This document shows, piece after piece, positions 50,915-59,087 of a stretch of 64,000 nucleotides of DNA. Below the pieces are notes generated by a model. The model saw only the letters and a program-made list of their open reading frames with translations, ran no database searches and was not told where the DNA came from. Every line of letters starts with the position of its first letter. Positions within the stretch are counted from its first letter, which is position 1. A program made the position numbers and the translations under genes. Location of the stretch: contig NZ_CP071321.1 in NCBI RefSeq assembly GCF_017309585.1, forward strand, positions 4,608,001-4,672,000, read 5' to 3'. Source of the DNA: Nitrogeniibacter aestuarii (GTDB lineage Bacteria; Pseudomonadota; Gammaproteobacteria; Burkholderiales; Rhodocyclaceae).

Positions 50915-53086
50915 TCACACGTCCAGCGGATCCACATCCAGCCGCCAGCGCACATCGCGTGCGGTGTTGAGCCGGTAGAGCCGGCGCATCCATTCGGTAA
51001 GGAAACCCTGCAGGGCAGCGCGCGAGGCGGACTCGACCAGCAGCTGTGCGCGTTCGCGGCGGGCCAGCCGGGTCATGCGCATGGGCACAGGGTCGTAGAC
51101 AAAGATGCCCGAGGGCAGGTCGCTGGCGATGCACTCGCTGGCACGGGCGAGGAAGTCGAGCGCATCGTTCAGTACCGGCGCATCGGCGCTGAGCATGGCC
51201 TGGAAGGTGAAGGGGGGGAAGTTGGCTTCCTCCCGTTCGGCCAGCGCCATCTTGCAGAAGGCGTCGGTGTCCTGCCGTTGCAGACACTGGAACAGGGGAT
51301 GGTCCGGGAATTCGGTCTGGATGACCACTTCCCCGGCCAGCGCGGCGCGGCCGGCCCGCCCACCCACCTGCATCATCTGCTGGAAGAGCCGTTCCGGCGC
51401 GCGAAAGTCGGAGGCATACAGGGCCGCGTCGGCGCCCACCACGCCGACCAGCGTGAGGCGCGGAAAGTCATGGCCTTTCGCCATCATCTGTGTGCCCACC
51501 AGAATGTCGGCCTCGCCGGCATGGATCCGTGCCAGCAGATCGAGCCAGTGTTTCCGTGAGCGGGCGGCGTCGGCGTCCACGCGCAGGATGCGCGCCTCGG
51601 GGAAGCGTTCACTCAGGCCCTCCTCGAGCTTCTGGGTGCCGCGTCCCAGCGGTTTCATGTCCTGATCTCCGCAGTCCGGACACGCAAACGGAATGGCGGT
51701 GTCGTATCCGCAGTGATGGCAGCGCAGGCGGCGGTCCTTCAGATGCACCACGCAATTGGCCGAGCAGTGCGGGCAGGCGCTGATCCATTCACAGGAATTG
51801 CATGAGAGTACGGGGGCGTAGCCGCGCCGGTTGAGGAAGAGCAGGCTTTGTTCCTTGCGCTCCAGCCGGGACTCCAGCGCCTTGATGAGTGTGGGCGAGA
51901 GCCCGTCCTCGAGTTTCACGCGCCGGGTGTCGATCAGACGCACCTTGGGCAACTGGGTGGCAATCGCACGCTGGGTGAGCATGAGCCGGGTGTAGCGGCC
52001 CTCCTGGGCATGCCGCCAGGTTTCCAGCGAGGGGGTTGCCGAGCCGAGCACCAGCGGTACTTCGCGCTGGCGGGCCCGCCAGACGGCCAGGTCGCGCGCG
52101 GAGTAGCGCACGCCTTCCTGCTGCTTGTACGAAGCGTCGTGCTCCTCGTCCACCACGATGAGCCCGAGTCGCGGCAGCGGGGTGAATATGGACAGGCGTG
52201 TGCCCAGGACGATGTCGGCTTCCCCCTTCATGGCACGGACGAAACCCCGCGAGCGGGCACCGTCCGCCACCCCGGAATGCAGGGCGACGATGTCGGCGTC
52301 GGGAAACCGGCCGATGACCCGCTGTTCGAGCTGGGGCGTGAGCGCAATCTCCGGTACCAGCACCAGTACCTGCCGACCCTCTTTCAGTGCCTGTTCGATC
52401 AGGCGCAAGTACACCTCGGTCTTGCCGGCACCGGTCACGCCCTGCAACAGGTAGGGCGCAAAGCCCGCTTCGGCGTCGCAGACGGTGTGCACGACGGTCA
52501 GTTGCTCTTCGGTGAGGGTCGGCAGCTGACCTGCTGTGCGTGCGGGCGTCTGGGGTCGTACCGCGTATGCCCACTGACGGCGCAACAGGTCGGCACAGGC
52601 CTGACCGTCGGGCCAGGTGCGCACCACCGATTTTCGCGTCGCGCCGGCCTTGGCCAATTGCTCGAGCAGGTGACGGGCTTTGGAGGGTCGGCCCCCGGCA
52701 TCGTGTGTTTGCCATCCGGCGGGCGTCAGCGTCAGCAGCGGGTCGGTGTCGGTGTCATCCACATCGTTGGCACGGCGCAGATCGGGGGGCAGGGCGAGCG
52801 CGATCACCTCGCCTTGGGGCACGTGGTAGTAGCGTGCGACGAAGGCGGTCAGCTCAAGCCAGTCGGCAGGCAGGGCGGGGACGTCACGCAGCACGTGCTC
52901 GACGGGTTTGAGCCGGGCCGGCGGAACATCGCTTTGTTCAGGGAGTGCCACGATGACGCCCGTCTCGTGACGGCGACCGAAACTGACTCGGACACAGCGG
53001 CCGATATCTGCATGTGATATTGAATCACATGAATAATCAAAGAGTTGCGGTAATGGGACCGGAAGGGCGATGCGGACAATGGGCAT
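50915..53086 (-). CDS. priA: Primosomal protein N' (replication restart helicase PriA)
   Basis: This 723-aa protein is complete and has the usual length. The N-terminal DNA-binding domain begins MPIVRIALPVPLPQLFDY. The helicase core has Walker A GVTGAGKTEVY (near 220), Walker B VVDEEHDASYKQQ, and motif III GSATPSLE. The zinc-binding cysteine cluster (CNSCEWISACPHCSANC, CHHCG, CPDCG) is present, then VGTQMMAKGHDFPRLTLVGV and QVGGRAGR (motif VI). PriA reloads the replisome at stalled forks. The 3' end of this gene recurs as two fragments downstream, so the present C-terminus may itself have arrived with the adjacent WG/Sel1 gene. Confidence 0.98.
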   Translation of the reverse strand: MPIVRIALPVPLPQLFDYSCDSISHADIGRCVRVSFGRRHETGVIVALPEQSDVPPARLKPVEHVLRDVPALPADWLELTAFVARYYHVPQGEVIALALPPDLRRANDVDDTDTDPLLTLTPAGWQTHDAGGRPSKARHLLEQLAKAGATRKSVVRTWPDGQACADLLRRQWAYAVRPQTPARTAGQLPTLTEEQLTVVHTVCDAEAGFAPYLLQGVTGAGKTEVYLRLIEQALKEGRQVLVLVPEIALTPQLEQRVIGRFPDADIVALHSGVADGARSRGFVRAMKGEADIVLGTRLSIFTPLPRLGLIVVDEEHDASYKQQEGVRYSARDLAVWRARQREVPLVLGSATPSLETWRHAQEGRYTRLMLTQRAIATQLPKVRLIDTRRVKLEDGLSPTLIKALESRLERKEQSLLFLNRRGYAPVLSCNSCEWISACPHCSANCVVHLKDRRLRCHHCGYDTAIPFACPDCGDQDMKPLGRGTQKLEEGLSERFPEARILRVDADAARSRKHWLDLLARIHAGEADILVGTQMMAKGHDFPRLTLVGVVGADAALYASDFRAPERLFQQMMQVGGRAGRAALAGEVVIQTEFPDHPLFQCLQRQDTDAFCKMALAEREEANFPPFTFQAMLSADAPVLNDALDFLARASECIASDLPSGIFVYDPVPMRMTRLARRERAQLLVESASRAALQGFLTEWMRRLYRLNTARDVRWRLDVDPLDV

Positions 53087-53141
53087 GCCGAGTCTTGATC
53101 ATTTGATGAATAGTTAATTAAAACAATGAATTAGCGCGTGT

Positions 53142-53237
53142 TGTGGAGAAAAAGCTTCGTAAAGAAAGCGCTAACTGCCTGCCATAAAACTGTAATCCGG
53201 GCTTGTCCACAAAAGCTGTGGATAACTTTGTGGAAAC
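53142..53237. other. Cluster of DnaA-box-like sequences upstream of priA
   Basis: Four 9-mers related to TTATCCACA occur within 96 nt: TGTGGAGAA (53142–53150), TTGTCCACA (53203–53211), TGTGGATAA (53217–53225, a perfect box on the minus strand) and TGTGGAAAC (53229–53237). The last three fall in 35 nt. An AT-rich stretch lies alongside at about 53095–53135. This could be a DnaA-binding regulatory site or an origin-like element. Confidence 0.55.
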
Positions 53238-53244
53238 AGCCCGG
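53197..53244. repeat. Imperfect inverted repeat carrying the DnaA-box-like words
   Basis: The left arm is CCGGGCTTGTCCACAAA (53197–53213) and the right arm TTTGTGGAAACAGCCCGG (53227–53244). They are complementary except for one small insertion, with 13 nt between them. The perfect box TGTGGATAA is in the loop. Confidence 0.7.
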
Positions 53245-53400
53245 GATAAACCGCTAAGTCGCCGCCAGCACACGGGTTTTCTTACCGTGCACCATCTTGA
53301 GGCAATAAAAAAGTCCTTAAAAAACAATCGCTTGTAAAACTACCCGAATCGATTGCTCGAACGTCATGCTGCAGGCACTTGAGTTCACGCCGTGTGTATA

Positions 53401-53435
53401 AGTCAACCCCAAAAGACGCGATTTCGGGGTTGACT
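53401..53435 (-). terminator. Long hairpin downstream of hemE
   Basis: AGTCAACCCC (53401–53410) and GGGGTTGACT (53426–53435) form a perfect 10-bp stem with a 15-nt loop. On the minus strand it lies about 38 nt after the hemE stop. There is no T-run, so it is a hairpin of uncertain termination strength. Confidence 0.45.
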
Positions 53436-53472
53436 CTTGAGAAGAATTTACGTCATTTCCGATCCGAACGGA

Positions 53473-54543
53473 TCAGTTGCCCGCGCGAATCTTGCGGCTA
53501 TGGGCGTGTACCGTGTCGACCAGCACCTTGACGTTCTCCGGCGGGGTGAACTGGGAGATGCCGTGGCCCAGATTGAAGACATGGCCGGGGTGGTTGCCGA
53601 AGCTGTCGAGAATGGCCGTGGCTTCGCTGGCAATGCGTTCGGGCGTACCGAACAGGATGGACGGGTCGATATTGCCCTGCAGGGCCACCTTGCTGCCCAC
53701 GCGGCGACGGGCATCGCCGATATCGACGGTCCAGTCCAGACCCAGGGCGTCGCAGCCGATGTCGGCCATGGCTTCGAGCCACAGGCCGCCGCCCTTGGTG
53801 AACACGATGGAGGGCACGCGTCGGCCATCGGCTTCTTTCCTGAGGCCGGCCACGATCTTCTCCATGTACTGCAGCGAGAACTCACGGTAGGCCGCGTGGG
53901 AGAGCACGCCACCCCACGAATCAAAGACCATCACCGCTTGGGCGCCGGCGTCGATCTGGGCGTTCAGGTAGGCGATGACGGCGTCGGCGGCCACGTCGAG
54001 GATGCGGTGGAGCAGTTCGGGGCGCTGATACGCCATGGTCTTGATCTGCTGGTAGTCCTTCGAAGAGCTGCCTTCGACCATGTAGCAGGCCAGGGTCCAC
54101 GGACTGCCGGAGAAGCCGATCAGCGGGACACGACCATCGAGGGCACGGCGGATCTCGCTGACCGCGTCGGTCACGTACTTGAGCTCACCGGCCGGATCGG
54201 GGGCGGTGAGCTTCATGATCTCGGCCTCGTCGCGCAGCGGTCGTTCGAAGCGGGGGCCCTCACCCTCGGCAAAATACAGCCCGAGGCCCATGGCGTCAGG
54301 CACGGTGAGAATGTCTGAAAACAGGATGGCCGCATCCAGGTCGTAACGCTCGAGCGGCTGCAGGGTGACCTCGCAGGCCATGGTCGGGCTCTTGCACAGG
54401 TTCAGGAAGCTGCCGGCACGCTTTCGTGTGGCGCAGTACTCGGGCAGGTAGCGCCCGGCCTGGCGCATCAGCCAGAGGGGTGTGTATTCGGTGGGCTGGC
54501 GCATCAAGGCGCGCAGGAAGGTGTCGTTGCGCAGGGGGCTCAC
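53473..54543 (-). CDS. hemE: Uroporphyrinogen decarboxylase
   Basis: The start is put at the GTG at 54543 (MSPLRNDTFLRALMRQP), with AGGA 6 nt upstream. A TTG at 54549 is in frame but would touch the ribosome site. The product is 356 aa (E. coli 354). The substrate-binding signature is PLWLMRQAGRYLPEY near the N-terminus. It is followed by DAAILFSDIL with the catalytic Asp and by FSGSPWTLACYMVEG. The enzyme removes four carboxyl groups from uroporphyrinogen III to give coproporphyrinogen III in haem synthesis. It is on the same strand as priA and the trk genes. Confidence 0.97.
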   Translation of the reverse strand: MSPLRNDTFLRALMRQPTEYTPLWLMRQAGRYLPEYCATRKRAGSFLNLCKSPTMACEVTLQPLERYDLDAAILFSDILTVPDAMGLGLYFAEGEGPRFERPLRDEAEIMKLTAPDPAGELKYVTDAVSEIRRALDGRVPLIGFSGSPWTLACYMVEGSSSKDYQQIKTMAYQRPELLHRILDVAADAVIAYLNAQIDAGAQAVMVFDSWGGVLSHAAYREFSLQYMEKIVAGLRKEADGRRVPSIVFTKGGGLWLEAMADIGCDALGLDWTVDIGDARRRVGSKVALQGNIDPSILFGTPERIASEATAILDSFGNHPGHVFNLGHGISQFTPPENVKVLVDTVHAHSRKIRAGN

Positions 54544-54635
54544 GGGCAATCCTGATCTTGTTCAACCAAAAACGGGATTATCCGTGTTTTGGCGTTTGCC
54601 TGACACCCGGTTGGGTCAACGCTTTGCGCAGAAAC

Positions 54636-56093
54636 TCATTTGCGCCAGAACACCGGGGTGAGCACCACCAGCAGGGTGAAGATCTCGAGCCGTCCGAGAA
54701 TCATGGCGAAGGAGCACACCCAAGTCTGAAAATCGCTCAGCGGCGCGTAGTTCTGCGCCGGGCCGACCACCATCATGCCCGGACCGGCATTGTTCAGGCA
54801 GGCAATGACGGCGCTGAAGGCGGAGACCAGATCCAGCCCGCTGCCACCGAGCAGCAAGGTCAGCACAATGACGCTGGCCATGTACATGAAACCGAAGGCC
54901 AGCACCGCGTGGAGGATGTTGTCCGCCACCGGCGTCTTGCTGTACTTGACGCGCCTCAGCGCCGCCGGATGCTGGGCCAGCAGCACTTCGGCGAACACCT
55001 GCTTGTACAGGATCATGGCACGACTCATCTTGATGCCGCCGCCGGTGGAGCCCGAGCAGGCCGCGAAGCTCGACAGGAACAGGATCCACAGCTGGGCAAA
55101 CACCGGCCAGGTGGCGTAGTCGACCGTGGTCAGGCCTAGCGAGGTGGCCATGGAGACCACCTGGAACAGCACCACCCGGAAGGTGCCGGGCAGGTCGCCA
55201 TGTTCGGGCTGGGCATAGAGAAACAGGGTGAGCATCACGGTGCTGGCCGCCAGCACCAGGAAGAAATACTTGGCCTCGGGGTCGTAGCGGTACGGCTTCC
55301 AGGAGCGCTGCACAATCACCATGTAGTGGGTGGCGTAGTTGAGCCCGGCGGCACAAGCGAAAAAGATGGTGACGGCTTCGATCGGCAGGCTGTTGAAGGC
55401 GGCCAGCGAGTTGTCGTAGGTGGAGAATCCACCCAGCCCCATGATGGAGAAGGCGTGGATCACCGCATTCCATCCATCCATGCCTGCCAGCCACAGGGCC
55501 AGTCCGCAGGCGAGGGTGAGCAGCAGATAGGTGAGCCACAGCCCCTTGGCCGTTTCGGTGATGCGCGGGGTGAGGGTGGTTTCCTTGATGGGCCCCGGGG
55601 TCTCGGCCTTGAAGATCTGGCGCCCGCCGATACCGAGAATCGGCAGGATGGCGACCACCAGCACGATCACCCCCATGCCCCCGACCCAGTGCAGGAAACA
55701 GCGCCACAGGTTGATCGAGATGGGCAACTGGTCGAGCCCTGACAAGACGGTGGCACCGGTGGTGGTCAGCCCGGATGCCGCTTCGAAGTAGGCGTCGGTG
55801 ATGCTCAGATTCGGCAGGTAGAGCCAGATCGGCAGCATGGCGAACACCGGGGTGATCAGCCACGTGGCCGAGACCAGCAGAAAGCCGTCGCGAGTGCGCA
55901 GCTTGCGGTCGCTACGGCGGGTCAACGCCCACAGGAGCAGCCCCACCACAAAGGTGACCACCAGCGCTTCGTCGTAGGCGGTGGTTGCACCGTCGTGCAT
56001 GAAGAACGAGACCGTGAGCGGAAAGCCCATCAGCAGTCCGAAAATCATCAGGATCAGCCCGAAGGCACTGATGACCGGATAGTAGCTGCGCAC
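54636..56093 (-). CDS. trkH: Trk system potassium uptake protein TrkH, copy 1
   Basis: The start is a GTG at 56093 (MRSYYPVISAFG), with GGAG 8 nt upstream. The 485-aa protein has the four pore-repeat organisation of TrkH. The selectivity-filter loops are TTTGATVLSG, GLGGFSTYD, TSLGLTTVD and NNAGPGM, each with the expected Gly. The gating region GSTGGGIKMSRA is in the third repeat. It should form the K+-conducting membrane subunit gated by TrkA. It starts 18 nt after the stop of a second trkH of exactly the same length, so both are in one transcript with trkA. Confidence 0.95.
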   Translation of the reverse strand: MRSYYPVISAFGLILMIFGLLMGFPLTVSFFMHDGATTAYDEALVVTFVVGLLLWALTRRSDRKLRTRDGFLLVSATWLITPVFAMLPIWLYLPNLSITDAYFEAASGLTTTGATVLSGLDQLPISINLWRCFLHWVGGMGVIVLVVAILPILGIGGRQIFKAETPGPIKETTLTPRITETAKGLWLTYLLLTLACGLALWLAGMDGWNAVIHAFSIMGLGGFSTYDNSLAAFNSLPIEAVTIFFACAAGLNYATHYMVIVQRSWKPYRYDPEAKYFFLVLAASTVMLTLFLYAQPEHGDLPGTFRVVLFQVVSMATSLGLTTVDYATWPVFAQLWILFLSSFAACSGSTGGGIKMSRAMILYKQVFAEVLLAQHPAALRRVKYSKTPVADNILHAVLAFGFMYMASVIVLTLLLGGSGLDLVSAFSAVIACLNNAGPGMMVVGPAQNYAPLSDFQTWVCSFAMILGRLEIFTLLVVLTPVFWRK

Positions 56094-56111
56094 CGGGCCG
56101 GCTCCGACCGC

Positions 56112-57569
56112 TTACTTGCGCCAGAAGCTGGGTGTCAGGACAACCAGCAGGGTGAAGATTTCCAGGCGGCCCAGCAGCATGGCAAACGAGCACACCCAGG
56201 TCTGGAAGTCGGAGAGCACCGAATAGTTGGAGGCCGGGCCCACGGCATTGAGGCCCGGGCCGGTGTTGTTCAGGGTGGCCACCACCGCCGAGAAGGCGGT
56301 GATCAGCTCCAGCCCCGAGGCTGATAGCACCAGTGTGAGGGTCACGATGGTGCACATGTAGATGAAGCTGAAGGCCAGCACCGCGTGCAGGATCTTGTCC
56401 GGCACCGTGGACTTTCCCAGGCGGACCGGCTTGACCGCGCTGGGGTGGATGGCGCGCACCACCTCACGGAACACCTGTTTGTAGAGGATGATGGCGCGCA
56501 TCATCTTGATGCCCCCGCCGGTGGAGCCGGAACAGGCGATGAAGCTACCTAGAAACAGGATCCACAGCTGGGCAAACATGGGCCACACGGTGTAGTCGGA
56601 GGTGGCGAAACCCAGCGAGGTGGACAGCGAAATGGCATGGAAAGCGACGTAGCGCAGGGTGTCCCAGAAGTCGACATACACGTCGAACTGCATCAGGTAG
56701 AGGGTCAGGCCGAGGATGCTGACGGCGAGGACTGACAGGTAGAACGGCAGCTCGTAATCATGTCGGTACGGGCGCAGGGAGCGGTTGCGCAGTGCCATGA
56801 AATGGGTGGCGAAGTTGATGCCCGAGAGCAGGGCAAAGCCCATGGCAATGAGTTCGAGCGGCACGCTGTTGAAATGCCCCAGGCTGGCATCCTTGGTGGA
56901 AAACCCCCCCAGGCCCATGATCGAGAAGGCGTGCATGACGGCGTCCCAGCCTTCCATGCCGGCCCACATCAGCGCCAGGGCACACAGGATGGTGAGCAGC
57001 AGATAGACAAGGTAAAGGCCCTTGGCCGTCTCTGCGATGCGCGGAGTGAGACTCGATTCCTTCATGGGGCCGGGGATCTCGGCCTTGAACAGCTGCCGCC
57101 CGCCGATACCCAGCAGCGGCAGAATGGCCACCGCCAGCACGATCACCCCCATGCCGCCGATCCAGTGCAGGAAGGTGCGCCAGAAGTTGATCGAGATGGG
57201 CAGGTTGTCCAGGCCCGCCATGACCGTGGCCCCGGTGGCGGTGAGGCCCGAGGTGGCCTCGAAATAGGCGTCGGTAAAGCTCATGTCCGGCATGTAGAGC
57301 CAGATGGGTAAGGCGGCGAAGAAGGGCAGCGTGACCCAGGTGAGTGCCACCAGCAGGAAACCGTCACGCACGCGCAGGTCGCGGCGGCCGCGTTTGGTCA
57401 CCAGCCACAGGGCAAGCCCTGCCGTGAAGGTGATGACGATGGCCTCGTCGTAGGCCGTCAGGGCATTGTCGCCGTGCCACCAGGAGACAGCCAGCGGCAC
57501 GCCCATGAGCAGGCCGAAAATGAGGATGATCAATCCCAGCGGATTGAGAACGGGGTTGTAGCGGCCCAT
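56112..57569 (-). CDS. trkH: Trk system potassium uptake protein TrkH, copy 2
   Basis: This 485-aa paralogue of the neighbouring trkH keeps the same filter loops (LTATGATVMAG, GLGGFSTKD, TSLGFATSD, NNTGPGL) and GSTGGGIKMMRA. The two proteins align without large gaps and share the C-terminal motif TWVCSFAMLLGRLEIFTLLV. The third filter differs (GFAT here, GLTT in copy 1). The ATG shares one base with the trkA stop, implying that this copy is the more tightly coupled to TrkA. Two pores of differing affinity or ion choice could be served by one TrkA. Confidence 0.95.
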   Translation of the reverse strand: MGRYNPVLNPLGLIILIFGLLMGVPLAVSWWHGDNALTAYDEAIVITFTAGLALWLVTKRGRRDLRVRDGFLLVALTWVTLPFFAALPIWLYMPDMSFTDAYFEATSGLTATGATVMAGLDNLPISINFWRTFLHWIGGMGVIVLAVAILPLLGIGGRQLFKAEIPGPMKESSLTPRIAETAKGLYLVYLLLTILCALALMWAGMEGWDAVMHAFSIMGLGGFSTKDASLGHFNSVPLELIAMGFALLSGINFATHFMALRNRSLRPYRHDYELPFYLSVLAVSILGLTLYLMQFDVYVDFWDTLRYVAFHAISLSTSLGFATSDYTVWPMFAQLWILFLGSFIACSGSTGGGIKMMRAIILYKQVFREVVRAIHPSAVKPVRLGKSTVPDKILHAVLAFSFIYMCTIVTLTLVLSASGLELITAFSAVVATLNNTGPGLNAVGPASNYSVLSDFQTWVCSFAMLLGRLEIFTLLVVLTPSFWRK

Positions 57570-58972
57570 CAGAAGAACGAGAAGTCCACCTGGAAGAGTT
57601 TTTCGACCTGGCGCACCAGTTTCTTGGACGTACAGAAGACGATGAGGTGGTCTTCGGGCTCGATGACCGTGTCGTGATGCGGCATGACCACCGTGGCACG
57701 ACCCGGCTTTTCCTCGGTCTTGCCCACTTCACGCACGATGGCGCCGATGGTCGCGCCGCGTGGCAGGCGGATCTGTTCGATCTGACGGCCCACCACCTTG
57801 GAGTTCTTCTCGTCGCCATGGGCGATGATTTCGAGCGCCTCGGCGGCGCCCCGGCGCAGACTGTGCACCGCCACCACGTCGCCACGGCGTACATGGGCGA
57901 GCAGGGAGCCGATCGAGGTCTGTGCTGGCGAGATGGCAATGTCGATATGCCCGCCCTGCACCAGATCCACGTAGGACTTGCGGTTGATGAGGGCCAGGGT
58001 TCGACGCGCGCCCATGCGCTTGGCCAGCGAGGCGGACATGATGTTGTCTTCCTCGTCGTTGGTCAGCGCCACGAACATGTCCATCTCGTCGATGTTCTCG
58101 TTCTCGAGCAGGTTCTCGTCGGTGGCATCGCCCCGCAGCACCAGCGTGCGTGTCAGATCGTTGGCGATGGTCTCGGCCCGGCGCTTGCCGTTTTCGAGGA
58201 TCTTGACCTCGTAGTCGCGCTCGATGGAGCGGGCCAGCCGCAGACCGATATTGCCGCCCCCGGCGATCATGATGCGGCGGATGGGCCGGTCGATCCGGGC
58301 CAGTTCGCGCATTACCTGGCGGATATGCACCGAGGCGGCCAGGCAGAACACCTCGTCACCCGGCTGGATGAAGGTGTCCCCCTCCGGAATGATCGGTTCG
58401 CCCTGTCGGTAAATGGCGGCAATGCGCACTTCCACATTGGGCATGTGATAGCGCAGTGCCTTGATCGGGTGGCCCACCAGCGGGCCGCCCTCGAAGGCGC
58501 GCACGCCGATCAGGCTGAGGACGCCACCGGCAAAATCGAGCACCTGCAGCGCCTCGGGAAAGGCGATCAGACGGCGGATGTAGTCAGTCACGATCTGTTC
58601 CGGGCAGATCGAGAAATCGACTGCGAAGTTGTCGTTATCGAGCAGCTCCGGGTAATCGACGAAGTCCGACGAGCGCAGGCGGGCAATACGGGTGGGCAGG
58701 TTGAACAGGGTGCGGGCGATACGACAGGCACACAGGTTGGTCTGGTCCGACTGGGTGACCGCGATCAGCAGGTCGGCATCTTCCGCGCCGGCTTCCTTGA
58801 GCACCGATGGAGACGCCGCATTGCCGCACACGGTGCGCAGATCGAGCCGGTCGCGCATGGCCTGGAGCTGGTCGGCATCGGTGTCGACCAGGGTGATGTC
58901 ATTGGATTCAGAAACCAGATTTTCTGCGACCGACGTGCCCACCTGGCCGGCACCGAGCAAGATGATTTTCAC
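57569..58972 (-). CDS. trkA: Trk system potassium transporter NAD-binding protein TrkA
   Basis: This 467-aa peripheral protein has two RCK units. The first begins MKIILLGAGQVGTSVAENL (GxGxxG) and the second near 232 (RRIMIAGGGNIGLRLARSIE). Each is followed by a TrkA-C domain (GHPIKALRYHMPN, then the stretch around GATIGAIVREVG). TrkA forms a ring under TrkH and gates it by binding NADH or ATP. The length matches E. coli TrkA (458). It heads the trkA–trkH2–trkH1 operon. The 115-nt gap to ntrX probably contains the promoter. Confidence 0.97.
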   Translation of the reverse strand: MKIILLGAGQVGTSVAENLVSESNDITLVDTDADQLQAMRDRLDLRTVCGNAASPSVLKEAGAEDADLLIAVTQSDQTNLCACRIARTLFNLPTRIARLRSSDFVDYPELLDNDNFAVDFSICPEQIVTDYIRRLIAFPEALQVLDFAGGVLSLIGVRAFEGGPLVGHPIKALRYHMPNVEVRIAAIYRQGEPIIPEGDTFIQPGDEVFCLAASVHIRQVMRELARIDRPIRRIMIAGGGNIGLRLARSIERDYEVKILENGKRRAETIANDLTRTLVLRGDATDENLLENENIDEMDMFVALTNDEEDNIMSASLAKRMGARRTLALINRKSYVDLVQGGHIDIAISPAQTSIGSLLAHVRRGDVVAVHSLRRGAAEALEIIAHGDEKNSKVVGRQIEQIRLPRGATIGAIVREVGKTEEKPGRATVVMPHHDTVIEPEDHLIVFCTSKKLVRQVEKLFQVDFSFF

Positions 58973-59087
58973 GGTAAGTGCGTGCTGCCCTGAAGAAAGT
59001 GGTGTTCGATTCTACGCCCTTCCCGAACCGACGTCAGGCCTTATTGTGCGTTGCAGCACGAGCGCACTGCGGGTAGCACGGATGCAA

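Larger units (their letters stand above)
53087..53472. other. priA–hemE intergenic region
   Basis: This 386-nt region has no supported gene; the 69-codon minus-strand ORF at 53118–53327 has no domain. From left to right it holds an AT-rich stretch next to priA, the DnaA-box-like cluster in an inverted repeat, another AT-rich stretch (53305–53345, AATAAAAAAGTCC), and a long perfect hairpin at 53401–53435. Confidence 0.6.

Noticed and set aside
43972..50915. Site-specific integration (phage or island att sites) at the priA 3' end
   Set aside because: No integrase gene is present, and the repeated priA tails are 180–550 nt long and diverged, unlike short identical att repeats; homologous recombination or duplication fits better.
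53118..53327. 69-codon minus-strand ORF between priA and hemE
   Set aside because: Covers the DnaA-box inverted repeat and lacks any protein-like pattern.
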